Source: CAVVYJ01 sp963752495
GTDB taxonomy: Bacteria; Pseudomonadota; Gammaproteobacteria; Burkholderiales; Methylophilaceae
Assembly: GCA_963752495.1 (NCBI GenBank)
Contig: CAVVYJ010000002.1
Coordinates: 496,001 to 560,000, forward strand
Reading direction: 5' to 3'
Length of the DNA stretch: 64,000 nt
Part shown: piece by piece, positions 45,228 to 55,267 of the stretch
Layout: the number at the start of each line of letters is the position of its first letter
How positions within the stretch are numbered: the stretch's first letter is position 1
Program-made: the position numbers and the translations under genes
The notes under the pieces: generated by a model
What the model was told of the DNA's origin: nothing
The model's input: the letters and a program-made list of their open reading frames with translations, nothing else
Database searches by the model: none

Positions 45228-47659
45228 CGGTAGTAATTTTGTTGCCTATAAATGTCGGGAATTTCGCTGGAGCTTAAGTATCCAGGAATATCACGCCGTA
45301 ATAAGTTAAGTGGATTGGAGCCGATTGATGCAAGGCCACCCAGCTCAAGCTGGAAGAATAGACCGTAGTTTGCGTCAGCAGTTGCAGTTTCCACACGTTG
45401 TACCACAGCACGTGCTTGCCAGCAGCCGGCATCGTACTCAAGTCCTGCTAAACTTTCAATAAGTGTTTTTTCACGAATGGAATAGTTAAAGCGCCCCACA
45501 CCATACCAACCGCGGCTGAGCGGCCATTGGCCGGAGAGGTTGATTTGCTCTAAAAACTGCTGCGTGTAACGGTAACCTGCATTGAATAGTTTTCCTGGCT
45601 CAGGATTATAGCGTGCCAAAATGTTGCTACGCACCATGCCAGCGCCATCGGTATTGTATTGCCAGAAGGCGTCTAAATTCCATTTGTTGGAAAGCCGTGC
45701 TGTAGTTGCTGCGATGATGTCAGAAGAGTTGCTGTCGGATTGAATGCCACCAGGCAGCACGACTTCCTGGTCTGCAAAATAGTAGCGCTGACCTAGGGTG
45801 GCAGAAAAACGTTCAACACCCGTTTTGCTATCAATCATACGTGTAGTGAGTGCAAGGCTAAGCTGATTGGCGTTATTGATTCTATCGTTACCCGTAAATT
45901 GATTTTCGCTGAAAAGGGTTGTCATGTTTAAGTCTGAGACCGCAGAATCGAACACGGGTAAAAGTTCTTGATTTTTATTGGGGATATACACATAAAACAT
46001 GCGTGGCTCAATCGTTTGAGTATAGCCATTTTCGACCACATTAAAATCCCGCTCAAAATATAGACCGCTATCTACACTGAAAATAGGCAAGGTACGCGAG
46101 TCGGAGTTGTTGCTGATATTTTGCCCATTCACCACAAAGTTATTATCATTTACGCGATAGCTTGTGTGGTGCACACCAATTTTTGGTGTGATATAGCCAT
46201 AAGATTCAGTAAACGGCACGGTAATGCTCGGGTAGAGCGTCAGACGGCTACCAGTGGCGGCGACTGGAGCATCCTGATTTCTATCAAAATAAGCCCATTG
46301 CGAGTAAGTGTCGACATTGAAATATTTTCCTTCTTTACTAGAAGTGAGTGTGAATTGCGGCAAACGCTCGTAAGGGTAATTGGTATCGTCCAATGTTTGA
46401 TATTTTTGTACCAGACCATTAAAGCGCCATACGTCACCTACGTAATCAATACGGCCTTCTTGCGGCAAATTAACACGGCTGGTGCTGATGATACGCGTAG
46501 ACATCTCAGAAAAGTATTGGTCGTCCGATACTTTTTCGATGTTATAGCCCGCAGACCAGCCGGCACCCAGGTTATGGTTGTGGCTGATGTTGGCATAATA
46601 ACGTTGCCCGCCATTGAGATTGTCATCATTCAAATACTCAACATTATCAATTCCAGAATAGCTTTCGTCTAAGTATCTGAACTCGCCCTGAAGTTGCAAG
46701 CCGCGTTTACTTAGATAGCGTAAGCCTACTGTGGCGTCCATGTCTGGAGCAATATTGATGTAGTAAGGGATAAGCGTTTCAAAACCGCTGCGGCTGGTAG
46801 AGCCTACGGTTGGCGCCAGTAACCCGGATTTCCGTTCATTATTAAATGAGAAACTCATCCAAGGCGTGTAGAGTAAGGGCACGCCTTTGAATTCTACATA
46901 TGCATTTTTAGCCGTGCCCGATTGCGTGTAATCGTCTAATTCGATTTCGCTTGCTTTGATATACCAGTCATCCACACCGGGTTCACAGGTAGTGTAACGC
47001 GCCTCTTTTAAACGTTTTTTATCTTGCCCTTCGAATAAAACAGCCTTTGCATCGCCGCGCGAGGAATCAAACTTCGGGTCAATGGACGATTGTCCGATAG
47101 GTGTGGCTGGTTCGCGATAATTGTCCTGATATAGCCGTGGATCGTCAGTTAAGCTCGTTTGCGCATTAAGTAATTTAGATTGTGTATAGACGCTTGGGTC
47201 GTTATGTGGCTTGACTTTGGGGCTATCGGTACTGTCAGGTTGCTTGTTGAGTGTAATGCTCGCATCCTTCATTTCACCGATGCTTTCACTCAAGCGCATC
47301 TTAAGCGCAGGCCCTTTGATTTCGCTGTCGCCAAGGTTGATGCGAGCGTTGCCATCAACTTTCAGTTCGTCGTTTTGTACGTCGTATTCTATGGTGTCAC
47401 CATATATTTTTTGGTTACCTTTGCTAATAACGGCGTTGCCTGTTGCGCGCATTTTGCGGTCTAGATACAAATCCAGCTTGTCGCCTTCAATCTCAATTGC
47501 GCCCGGCTGCGCTTCAGGCTTGATGGTTTCTGGAACTTTAGAAAGCTCCAGCGTCATGGTTTCGGCAACCGATATTGAGCTGAAACCAAGCAAAAGCCAT
47601 GTGGCAAAGGTGCCGACAAGCTTTTTTTTGTAACCAATATTTATACGGGTGAGTTTCAA
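45224..47659 (-). CDS. lptD: LPS-assembly protein LptD
   Basis: Outer-membrane barrel that inserts LPS. 811 residues. Signal peptide, N-terminal LptA-like beta-jellyroll (IEGDKLDLYLDRKMRATGNA), then a long barrel with YIKASEIELDDY and GLLAPTVGSTS. Only two cysteines occur, in TTCEPGVDDW (about residue 225) and GCWQARAVVQ (about 745). E. coli uses four Cys in two disulfides, so only one inter-domain disulfide can form here, matching E. coli 173-725. surA follows directly. Confidence 0.95.
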   Translation of the reverse strand: MKLTRINIGYKKKLVGTFATWLLLGFSSISVAETMTLELSKVPETIKPEAQPGAIEIEGDKLDLYLDRKMRATGNAVISKGNQKIYGDTIEYDVQNDELKVDGNARINLGDSEIKGPALKMRLSESIGEMKDASITLNKQPDSTDSPKVKPHNDPSVYTQSKLLNAQTSLTDDPRLYQDNYREPATPIGQSSIDPKFDSSRGDAKAVLFEGQDKKRLKEARYTTCEPGVDDWYIKASEIELDDYTQSGTAKNAYVEFKGVPLLYTPWMSFSFNNERKSGLLAPTVGSTSRSGFETLIPYYINIAPDMDATVGLRYLSKRGLQLQGEFRYLDESYSGIDNVEYLNDDNLNGGQRYYANISHNHNLGAGWSAGYNIEKVSDDQYFSEMSTRIISTSRVNLPQEGRIDYVGDVWRFNGLVQKYQTLDDTNYPYERLPQFTLTSSKEGKYFNVDTYSQWAYFDRNQDAPVAATGSRLTLYPSITVPFTESYGYITPKIGVHHTSYRVNDNNFVVNGQNISNNSDSRTLPIFSVDSGLYFERDFNVVENGYTQTIEPRMFYVYIPNKNQELLPVFDSAVSDLNMTTLFSENQFTGNDRINNANQLSLALTTRMIDSKTGVERFSATLGQRYYFADQEVVLPGGIQSDSNSSDIIAATTARLSNKWNLDAFWQYNTDGAGMVRSNILARYNPEPGKLFNAGYRYTQQFLEQINLSGQWPLSRGWYGVGRFNYSIREKTLIESLAGLEYDAGCWQARAVVQRVETATADANYGLFFQLELGGLASIGSNPLNLLRRDIPGYLSSSEIPDIYRQQNYYR

Positions 47660-47823
47660 ATGAGTTAGACGATAAGTTCTAATGAAAAATGGCTTTAAAT
47701 AGTGAGTTTTATCTCAGAGTGATAAAATCGCATAAAAGCGGCTTTTAATCAATAAAAATATGGCTTTTTGGCCAAGTATTGGCTACATTAAAAGCCAAGT
47801 TTGAAATTTAAATAAGGGTATGC

Positions 47824-48818
47824 GTGGATAGAAAATTAGAGTTACAAAATTGGCTTAATCAAGTCTTGCATGATAAATCCTACACCTTAAGTACAGCTTC
47901 TGCTGATGCAAGCTTTAGACGTTATTTTCGTGTGCACTTGCAAGATAATACGTTGATTGCGATGGACGCGCCGCCGCCGCAAGAGGATTGCACGCCATTC
48001 GTGAAAATTGCCAAGCTGTTTTTAGATGCGGGTTTGAATGTACCCAAAGTATTGCGCAAGATCTAACACAGGGTTTTTTGTTGCTGAGTGATTTGGGCGA
48101 TGACACTTATCTTTCTAAATTGAATAGTGATAACGCGCAAGCGCTTTATGGCGATGCGACAGATGCTTTAATCAGGCTGCAACTTGCCAGCAAGCCTGAT
48201 GTGTTACCCCCTTATGATGAAGCTTTGCTTACGCGCGAGATGAATCTATTTCCCGATTGGTATGTGGCTAAACATTTAGCCTTTACGATGAATGATGAAC
48301 AGCAAAGTTGGCTAAAACAGGCTTTTGATGCACTCAATAAAAACATTCTCTCGCAAACGCAAGTCTATGTGCATCGCGATTATCATTCGCGTAACCTGAT
48401 GCTTACAAAAGCAGATAACCCGGGCGTGCTGGATTTTCAGGATGCGGTTTATGGGGCGATTACTTATGACTTAGTTTCGCTGCTAAAAGATGCTTATATT
48501 CAATGGGATGAAGAGCAGATTATCGACTGGGCCGTGCGTTATTGGGAGAAAGCGCGCAAAGCGGGTTTGGCAGTGCCGCAAGATTTTAGCGAGTTTTATC
48601 GTGATTTTGAATGGATGGGCGCGCAGCGGCATATTAAAGTGCTGGGCATTTTTGCAAGGCTGTACCATCGCGATGGCAAAGATGGCTACCTAAAAGACAT
48701 GCCGCTAGTGATGCATTATCTGCGCAAAGTATGTGAGCGCTATGTGGAACTCCGCCCGATGTTGCGCTTGCTGGATGCGCTTGAAGGCAAAGTGCCGCGC
48801 CCTAAATATGTGGTTTAA
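47824..48818 (+). CDS. amgK: N-acetylmuramate/N-acetylglucosamine kinase AmgK (frameshifted)
   Basis: Phosphorylates MurNAc at C1 in the cell-wall recycling route that bypasses new synthesis. Aminoglycoside phosphotransferase fold, about 331 residues after correction. ASADASFRRYFRV at the N terminus, the Brenner-type YVHRDYHSRNLML and VLDFQDAVYG. One G is missing near 48054: adding it joins NVPKVL to AQDLTQGFLLLSD. The start is a GTG with AAGGG upstream. It lies next to lptD and before murU, as in Pseudomonas putida. Confidence 0.9.
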
Positions 48819-48824
48819 TTTGCC

Positions 48825-49538
48825 ATGAAAGCGATGATTTTAGCAGCAGGGCGGGGCGAGCGCATGCGCCCATTGACGGACTTTACGCCAAAACCCTTAT
48901 TAAAAGTAGGTGGCAAGCCCCTTATTGTCTGGCATTTAGAGCGTCTGGCTAAAGCGGGCTTTAAAGATATCGTTATCAATCATGCTCACTTAGGCCTTCA
49001 AATTGAAGACGCGTTAGGTGACGGCAATCAATTGGGTTTGCATATTCAATACTCGCCTGAAAAAGTCGCGCTCGAAACCGCAGGTGGCATCGCCAATGCT
49101 TTGCATTTGTTGACAGAAAACGGCAAGAAAATTGAGCCGTTTTTGGTGGTGAATGGCGATACGTTTACTGAAATCGACTTTGCCGAAATAAAACTAAACG
49201 GCACTGCCCTGCGGCCCAATAGGGACGAGCATCTTACATTAGCGCATTTGGTGTTAGTGGATAACCCACCGCAACATCCCAATGGGGATTTTGCGATTGA
49301 AAATGGGTTGCTCAAAAACACGGGTGCGCAAATGCTCACGTTTTCTGGGGTGGGCGTGTATCACCCCGATTTATTTGCGGATGTGGTGATTGGTCAGCCT
49401 GCAAAACTCGCGCCGTTGTTGCGCAAAGCGATTGACAATCATGCCGCTACAGCCGAGTATTATCGAGGTGTTTGGCACGATATTGGTACACCTGAGCGAT
49501 TAGCCGAACTTGATAAAACTTTAGCAGTCAATAAATGA
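48825..49538 (+). CDS. murU: N-acetylmuramate alpha-1-phosphate uridylyltransferase
   Basis: Makes UDP-MurNAc from MurNAc-1-P, the step after AmgK. 237 residues. ILAAGRGERMRPLTDFTPKP is the nucleotidyltransferase signature, VNGDTFTEID the metal site. It follows amgK by 6 bp and overlaps pepP by 4 bp. Confidence 0.9.
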   Translation: MKAMILAAGRGERMRPLTDFTPKPLLKVGGKPLIVWHLERLAKAGFKDIVINHAHLGLQIEDALGDGNQLGLHIQYSPEKVALETAGGIANALHLLTENGKKIEPFLVVNGDTFTEIDFAEIKLNGTALRPNRDEHLTLAHLVLVDNPPQHPNGDFAIENGLLKNTGAQMLTFSGVGVYHPDLFADVVIGQPAKLAPLLRKAIDNHAATAEYYRGVWHDIGTPERLAELDKTLAVNK

Positions 49539-50851
49539 TGCAATTAAACTTTGATAAATTAGAATTTAAAGCCCGCCGCGATGGCCTGCTTGCCCAGATG
49601 GGCGAGGGCATTGCCATTGTGCCCACCGCGCCAGAGGTGATTCGCAATCGCGATTCACATTATCCATATCGTTTTGATAGCTACTTTTATTACCTCACCG
49701 GTTTTAAAGAGCCTGAAGCGGTGTTGCTGCTCATTGCTGGCAATCAATCTAAAAGCATTTTATTTTGCCGCGATAAAGATATGGAGCGCGAAATTTGGGA
49801 TGGTTTTCGTTACGGGCCAGAAGCGGCAAAAGACGAATTTGGTTTTGATGAAGCGTATTCAATCAGCCAGTTGGATGAAATGCTGCCCAAATTAATGGGT
49901 AACCAAGCCAAATTATTTTATAGCCTAGGCGCGAGTAGTGAATGGGATGTAAAAGTCACAGGCTGGCTCAATAAAGTAAAAGAGCAAGCGCGTACAGGTG
50001 TTTCTGCGCCTGAAAGCATTGTGGACGTGCGCCAATTGATTGATGTGCAACGCTTAATCAAAACACCGTATGAAATCGATTTAATGCGCAAAAGCGCCCA
50101 AATTGCGGCGGGTGCGCATAATCGTGCCATGCAGTTCGTAAAACCAAATCAAAAAGAATACGAAGTAGAAGCCGAAATCTTGCACGAGTTTTACAAAAAC
50201 GGGGCGCAATCGCCTGCTTATACCAGTATCGTGGCAGGCGGCACCAATGCTTGCACGCTGCACTATAATGCCAATAATGCTTTGCTCAACAATGGTGATT
50301 TGTTGTTGATAGACGCGGGTTGCGAGTTAGATGGTTATGCGTCCGATATTACGCGTACTTTTCCCATTAACGGTAAATTTAGTGCGGCGCAAAAAGATTT
50401 GTATGAGTTGGTGTTGAGCGCTCAACTTGCGGCGATTGAAGTGGCCAAACCGAAAAATCATTGGAACGCACCACACGAGGCTGCGCTGGATGTGTTGGTG
50501 CAAGGCTTTATTGATTTTAAATTGTGCACAGGCACAAAAGAAGAAGTGCTAGAAAATGGCAGTTATCGCCAATTTTATATGCATCGCACAGGCCATTGGC
50601 TAGGTTTAGATGTGCATGATGCGGGTGAGTATAAAGACAAGCAAGGCAATTGGGCGTTGCTCGAAGCGGGCAATACGCTGACCGTAGAGCCTGGTTGTTA
50701 TGTGCGCCCAGCCGACAATGTGCCGGAACACTTTTGGAATATCGGCATCCGCATTGAAGATGATGTGCTGATTACCAAAACTGGCAATGAAGTGCTTACC
50801 AAAAATGCCATCAAAAAGGTGGCGGATATTGAAGCATTGATGGCAAAATGA
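49535..50851 (+). CDS. pepP: Xaa-Pro aminopeptidase (PepP type)
   Basis: Removes N-terminal residues before proline. 438 residues of the M24B family. N-terminal creatinase-like domain with SYFYYLTGFKEPEAV, then the two-metal site: DAGCELDGYASDITRTFP, HRTGHWLGLDVHD and VEPGCYV, and the last Glu in RIEDDVL. It overlaps the next gene by 4 bp. Confidence 0.95.
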   Translation: MMQLNFDKLEFKARRDGLLAQMGEGIAIVPTAPEVIRNRDSHYPYRFDSYFYYLTGFKEPEAVLLLIAGNQSKSILFCRDKDMEREIWDGFRYGPEAAKDEFGFDEAYSISQLDEMLPKLMGNQAKLFYSLGASSEWDVKVTGWLNKVKEQARTGVSAPESIVDVRQLIDVQRLIKTPYEIDLMRKSAQIAAGAHNRAMQFVKPNQKEYEVEAEILHEFYKNGAQSPAYTSIVAGGTNACTLHYNANNALLNNGDLLLIDAGCELDGYASDITRTFPINGKFSAAQKDLYELVLSAQLAAIEVAKPKNHWNAPHEAALDVLVQGFIDFKLCTGTKEEVLENGSYRQFYMHRTGHWLGLDVHDAGEYKDKQGNWALLEAGNTLTVEPGCYVRPADNVPEHFWNIGIRIEDDVLITKTGNEVLTKNAIKKVADIEALMAK

Positions 50852-52021
50852 ATACAAATCAAATCGTGATTATTGGCGGCGGGCCAGTTGGGGCAACTTT
50901 GGCTTTGTTGCTCGCGCAGCAAGGTATTGCATCTCACGTGTTTGAGGCGCGCGCAGAGGGCGCATCACATAAAGACACGCGCGCTTTGGCACTTTCATAT
51001 CGGCAGCTCGCCGCGATTTTCGAGCGCATTGGTGTATGGGAGCAAATTGCCTCGCAGGCAACGCCAATCAAGACTATACATGTTTCGCAAAAAGGTAGTC
51101 TGGGCCGCAGTAAATTACATGCGCATGAACATGGTTTGGAAGCTTTGGGATATGTGGTGAGCTATGGCGACTTTAAGTGTGCGCTGGATACTGAAATTAA
51201 GGAGAAGACCTTTGGTGCGTATCCAGTATGACACTTCTGCAGAGCGATTGACCAAAATGAAGCTCAAGCGCTGAAATAACGCATTCCTGCAGCATAATCA
51301 AGCTATTCATGTAAAAGACAGCTATCTTGCGGTAATTGCTGATGGCGGCCGTGGTGTGAGCGAATTAATCTCGCTGGAGCGAGATACAAAAGCTTATGGA
51401 CATGATGCGTTGGTGAGCAAAGTTTCCGCTGAATTGCCACACAATAATATTGCGTATGAGCGTTTTACGCCGCAAGGTCCAATCGCATTGTTGCCGAATG
51501 GCGAGAGGGATTTCTCATTGGTATGGACCGGAGAGCACGAAAAAATTGCGCCACTTTTGGAGTTGTCTGACAAAGAGTTTTTAAGTGCATTTCATGCGCA
51601 TTTTGGAGACCGAGTTGGTAATTTTACGCATGTTGAAAAGCGTTTAACGTTCCCGTTAGTGATGTCTAAACTGGAGTCAAATATTACGCCGCACTTGGTG
51701 GTGATTGGTAATGCAGCACAAACCATGCACCCTGTTGCCGGACAGGGTTTTAATGTAGGTTTGCGCGATGCGGATATGTTGGCAAAAGAGCTTATTGTTA
51801 CGCCTGAATCGCAGTGGGGAAGCATGGCCATGTTAGCGAAGTATCAAGCAGCACGGCACCGCGACACAAAGGGCGGCTTACTTTTTACCGATTTTTTGGT
51901 AAACATATTTTCGAATGACTTGATTGGCCTGAATGCGCTACGTGGGGCTGGCATAGGCTTGCTGGAAGTGATGCAGCCTGCAAAAAATTTGCTAGTTAAA
52001 AGAATGAGCTTTGGCGGATGA
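50848..52021 (+). CDS. ubiH: UbiH-family FAD monooxygenase (frameshifted, at least three indels)
   Basis: Ring hydroxylase for ubiquinone. N-terminal IVIIGGGPVGATLALLLAQQG, DTRALALSYRQL, and C-terminal GNAAQTMHPVAGQGFNVGLRDAD. The middle (51211-51300) is broken: the TTT run at 51211-51213 needs one T fewer (TLVRIQYDTSAERLTK), a base is missing near 51258, and a third break lies between about 51271 and 51300 before QAIHVKDSYLAVIADGG. Corrected length about 390. UbiH is the best fit by order after pepP, but UbiF or UbiI roles are possible. Confidence 0.82.
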
Positions 52022-53190
52022 TGAAAGCACTTAGTTCAGATATTATCGTCGTAGGTACAGGGCTGGTTGGTCTTTCTGCTGCAATTGCATTGGCTGAACA
52101 GGGTAGGAGCGTTACTTTGCTTGGTGAAACAAAGCCGAAGGCGAGTAAGACAAAATCGTGGGATGCGCGAATTTATGCATTGACACCTGCTACCGAGAGC
52201 TGGCTAACAAGTTTAGGTGTTTGGCAATATCTGGATAAAGACCGTATTTGTAATATACACACTATGCAGCTTTGGAATGATGTGCTGCAACCCGCATTGA
52301 TATTGGCTGATGGTGATGCTGGTTTAGAAAAGTTGGGTGTGATTACTGAAAATCAGAATTTAATGGATGCATTATGGGATAGTTTGGATAAGCTCAATGT
52401 GACCATTGTTACTGATGCGCGTTGGAAAAAACTGGAGCATGGCGACAAGGAAATACAATTACAGTTGGAAAATGGGCAGGAATTTTCAGCACAACTACTG
52501 GTTGCAGCTGATGGTGCAAATTCTCCAATTAGGCGTCGACTAGGAATAGAAACGCGTTTAAAAGCATTTGAGCAAACTGCGATAGTCGCAAATTTTTTAG
52601 CAGAGAAAAAACATGGTGATGCCGCGAGGCAATGGTTTGCACCGCATGAAACACTAGCTTTACTGCCATTGCCGCATCAATATGTTTCGATGGTGTGGTC
52701 TTTGTCAACCGAAAATGCTGCTGAACTGTTAACGCTTAATAGTGCGCAGCTAGCGGAGCGTGTTCTAGAAAAGTCTCAGGGTGTTTTAGGTATGTTAAAG
52801 CCTGCGGGAGAGCCGCTGTCATTTGAGCTTAAACAAGTGACGGCAAAGGAGCTCATTGCAGAGCGTGTGGTCCTAGTGGGAGACGCAGCACACCAAGTTC
52901 ACCCAATGGCTGGGCAGGGTGTGAATTTGGGTTTCAGAGATGTTATAGCGCTACAAAAACTGCTCACTGGCGCGCATCATTTGCAGGACATTGGTGAGCT
53001 TGGTTTTTTAAGGCAGTATGAGCGCGCCAGAAAAGCTGATATTGTAGGCATGAATAGCTTGACTTCTGGTTTGGATTTTTTGTTTGCGAGTGAGCATATT
53101 GTCGCAAATAAATTAGCCAAATGGGGTATGCGGCAGGTGAATAAATATCAGCTTGTTAGAGAAACTCTGATAAAAATGGCCGTTGCCTGA
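52018..53190 (+). CDS. UbiH/UbiF/VisC-family FAD monooxygenase
   Basis: 390 residues, intact. FAD GXGXXG loop IVVGTGLVGLSAAIALAEQG, SWDARIYALTPATESWL, then VAADGANSPIRR and GDAAHQVHPMAGQGVNLGFRD. It overlaps the previous paralogue by 4 bp, so two ubiquinone hydroxylases are made together, perhaps with different ring positions. I cannot decide between UbiF, UbiI and UbiM from sequence alone. Confidence 0.9.
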   Translation: MMKALSSDIIVVGTGLVGLSAAIALAEQGRSVTLLGETKPKASKTKSWDARIYALTPATESWLTSLGVWQYLDKDRICNIHTMQLWNDVLQPALILADGDAGLEKLGVITENQNLMDALWDSLDKLNVTIVTDARWKKLEHGDKEIQLQLENGQEFSAQLLVAADGANSPIRRRLGIETRLKAFEQTAIVANFLAEKKHGDAARQWFAPHETLALLPLPHQYVSMVWSLSTENAAELLTLNSAQLAERVLEKSQGVLGMLKPAGEPLSFELKQVTAKELIAERVVLVGDAAHQVHPMAGQGVNLGFRDVIALQKLLTGAHHLQDIGELGFLRQYERARKADIVGMNSLTSGLDFLFASEHIVANKLAKWGMRQVNKYQLVRETLIKMAVA

Positions 53191-53227
53191 CTTTAATTAA
53201 TAACGAGAAACAAAAATAAAGGAACAT

Positions 53228-53947
53228 ATGAAATTTAAACACATAGCAGCAGCGATTTTTTTGACGCTTAGCCAGTATGCGTTAGCAGATGAAGCGAGCC
53301 TGAAAAAAGCGATTGAAGCAGCCTACCCAAAATTTAAAGTGGAAAGCATTACCAAAACGCCCTATGGCGGACTCTACGAAGTGTTTATGGGTGGACAAAT
53401 CGTTTATACAGACGAAAAGCTTACTTTTTTAATTGCTGAAGGCCGGCTGGTTGATCCAAAAACTAAAAAAGATGTGACTGGTGAGCGTTTAGATGAGCTG
53501 ACAAAAATTGATTTTAATAGCTTGCCATTAGATCAGGCAATTAAGGTCGTTAAAGGTAATGGTAGCCGAAAATTAGTGGTTTTTTCGGATGTGGATTGTC
53601 CCTTCTGTAAGCGTTTAGAGCAAAATGAATTAAGTAATATCAGTGATGTAACTGTGTATACCTTTTTGTATCCGATTGAGCAGTTGCATCCTGATGCTGC
53701 AGCTAAGTCAAAGTCAATTTGGTGTGCAAGTAATCGCGTAAAAGCTTGGAATGATTGGATTTTTAATAATAAATTGCCTGCGAGTGCAGGTAATTGCGAG
53801 GTGCCTTTAGAGCGTGTAGGTGAGTTGGCAAGAAAGTTTGGCATTACCAGCACACCAACACTTATTTTTTCTGATGGAAAGCGTATGCTTGGCGCGCAAC
53901 CTTACAAGGAAATTGAAAAATCAATGCAGGCGGCGGTTAAAAAATGA
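53228..53947 (+). CDS. dsbC: Disulfide isomerase DsbC
   Basis: Periplasmic thiol isomerase. 239 residues: signal peptide, an N-terminal dimerisation domain (YPKFKVESITKTPYGGLYEV), and a thioredoxin fold with VVFSDVDCPFCKRL (CPFC site) and the cis-Pro in ITSTPTLIFSDG. Two further cysteines occur near residues 161 and 188. It may help LptD and other disulfide proteins fold. Confidence 0.94.
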   Translation: MKFKHIAAAIFLTLSQYALADEASLKKAIEAAYPKFKVESITKTPYGGLYEVFMGGQIVYTDEKLTFLIAEGRLVDPKTKKDVTGERLDELTKIDFNSLPLDQAIKVVKGNGSRKLVVFSDVDCPFCKRLEQNELSNISDVTVYTFLYPIEQLHPDAAAKSKSIWCASNRVKAWNDWIFNNKLPASAGNCEVPLERVGELARKFGITSTPTLIFSDGKRMLGAQPYKEIEKSMQAAVKK

Positions 53948-53998
53948 CAGCAGACCAGTAATGTAATTTAAAATAAAGAGGTCACTATACGTCGGCTC

Positions 53999-54015
53999 TT
54001 CCTTATTTTAAGGAA
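53999..54015. terminator. Weak hairpin between dsbC and pilC
   Basis: TTCCTTA, loop TTT, TAAGGAA: a 7-bp AT-rich stem in the gap between the convergent genes. No T-run follows, so its strength is doubtful. Confidence 0.3.
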
Positions 54016-54024
54016 ATATACAGA

Positions 54025-55240
54025 TTAACCTACAACTTGCCCCATTTTGAATATTGGTAGGTACATTGCAACGACCAAGCCACCAATAAGGACACCCAAT
54101 ACCACCATAATAATCGGCTCCATCAGACTGGACAAACCTTCAACGGCATCATCCACTTCGCCTTCAAAAAAATCTGCTACTTTACTTAACATCGAGTCCA
54201 GTGCGCCAGACTCTTCGCCAATGGCAGTCATTTGCAATACCATATTCGGAAAAACTTCTGCATTTTGCATGGCAACAGTTAAGCTGGTGCCTGTGCTAAT
54301 TTCACTTTGGATTTTTTTGGTGGCATCGAAATAAACTCGGTTACCAGAGGCGCCTGCGACGGAATCCAAAGCCTCTACAAGTGGCACGCCAGCTGCAAAC
54401 ATCGTGGAAAGTGTGCGTGCCCAACGTGCAATCGTAGCTTTGCGAATTACCTCACCAAAAATAGGCATTTTTAGCAGTAGCCTATCCATAGTTGATTGCA
54501 TTTTTTCAGAGCGCTTCCAAGTGTAGAAAAAGAACCACAATGCGCCACCAATTGAACCGAAAATAGCCCACCACCAATCAACAAAAATTTCAGATATCGC
54601 CATTACGAATAGAGTGGGTGCGGGTAAGTCTGCACCGAAGCTGGTAAATAGATCTTTAAATGCAGGGACTACAAAAATCATGATCACTGCCGTGATTACA
54701 AAAGCAACGACGATAATAGAAATAGGGTACATTAGTGCCGATTTAATTTTTCCCTTAATTGCAATGATCTTTTCTTTGTAAGTTGCCAATCGGTCTAGTA
54801 GGGAATCTAAAATACCGGCTTGCTCCCCGCGCCGTACTAAATTGCAATATAGGTTATCAAAGTAGAGTAGGGTATTTACGAAATGAGGCACTTAAGCTGC
54901 TACCTGTCTCAACATCAGCTTTAATGTCACCTAACAGTTTGGCGACAGCAGGATTACTGTGGCCTTTTCCGACGATATCAAATGCTTGTAGTAACGGTAC
55001 ACCTGATTTCATCATGGTGGCCAATTGGCGCGTGAACAGAGAAATATCTTTATCCGTAATTTTGCCTTTTTTGGCAAAACTACTTTGTTTTTTGACTTTG
55101 GTGACGGTAATGCCTTGGCGCCTTAAGGTGGCATTTACAAAGGATTCGCCAGCAGCACGCATTTCGCCTTTAATGACTTTACCCTTTTTGTCTTTGCCTT
55201 CCCAGACGTAATTTATTTGTTTACTCGCACTTGCAGCCAT
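54025..55240 (-). CDS. pilC: Type IV pilus inner-membrane protein PilC (frameshifted)
   Basis: Platform protein that works with PilB to assemble pili. 404 residues after correction. N-terminal cytoplasmic domain with DISLFTRQLATMMKSGVPLLQAF, three membrane helices, and the second T2SSF domain with WARTLSTMFAAGVPLVEALD and GEESGALDSMLSKVA. The frame breaks at the CCC run near 54870-54872; one base fewer joins SASFRKY to LLYFDNLYCNLVRRGEQAG. No pilD follows; dsbC is convergent. Confidence 0.94.
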
Positions 55241-55267
55241 ATTGCATCCTTTAATTAATTATGCAAA

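Noticed and set aside
47180..47633. Overlapping plus-strand ORFs opposite lptD
   Set aside because: lptD is a complete, recognisable gene; these frames show no family features.
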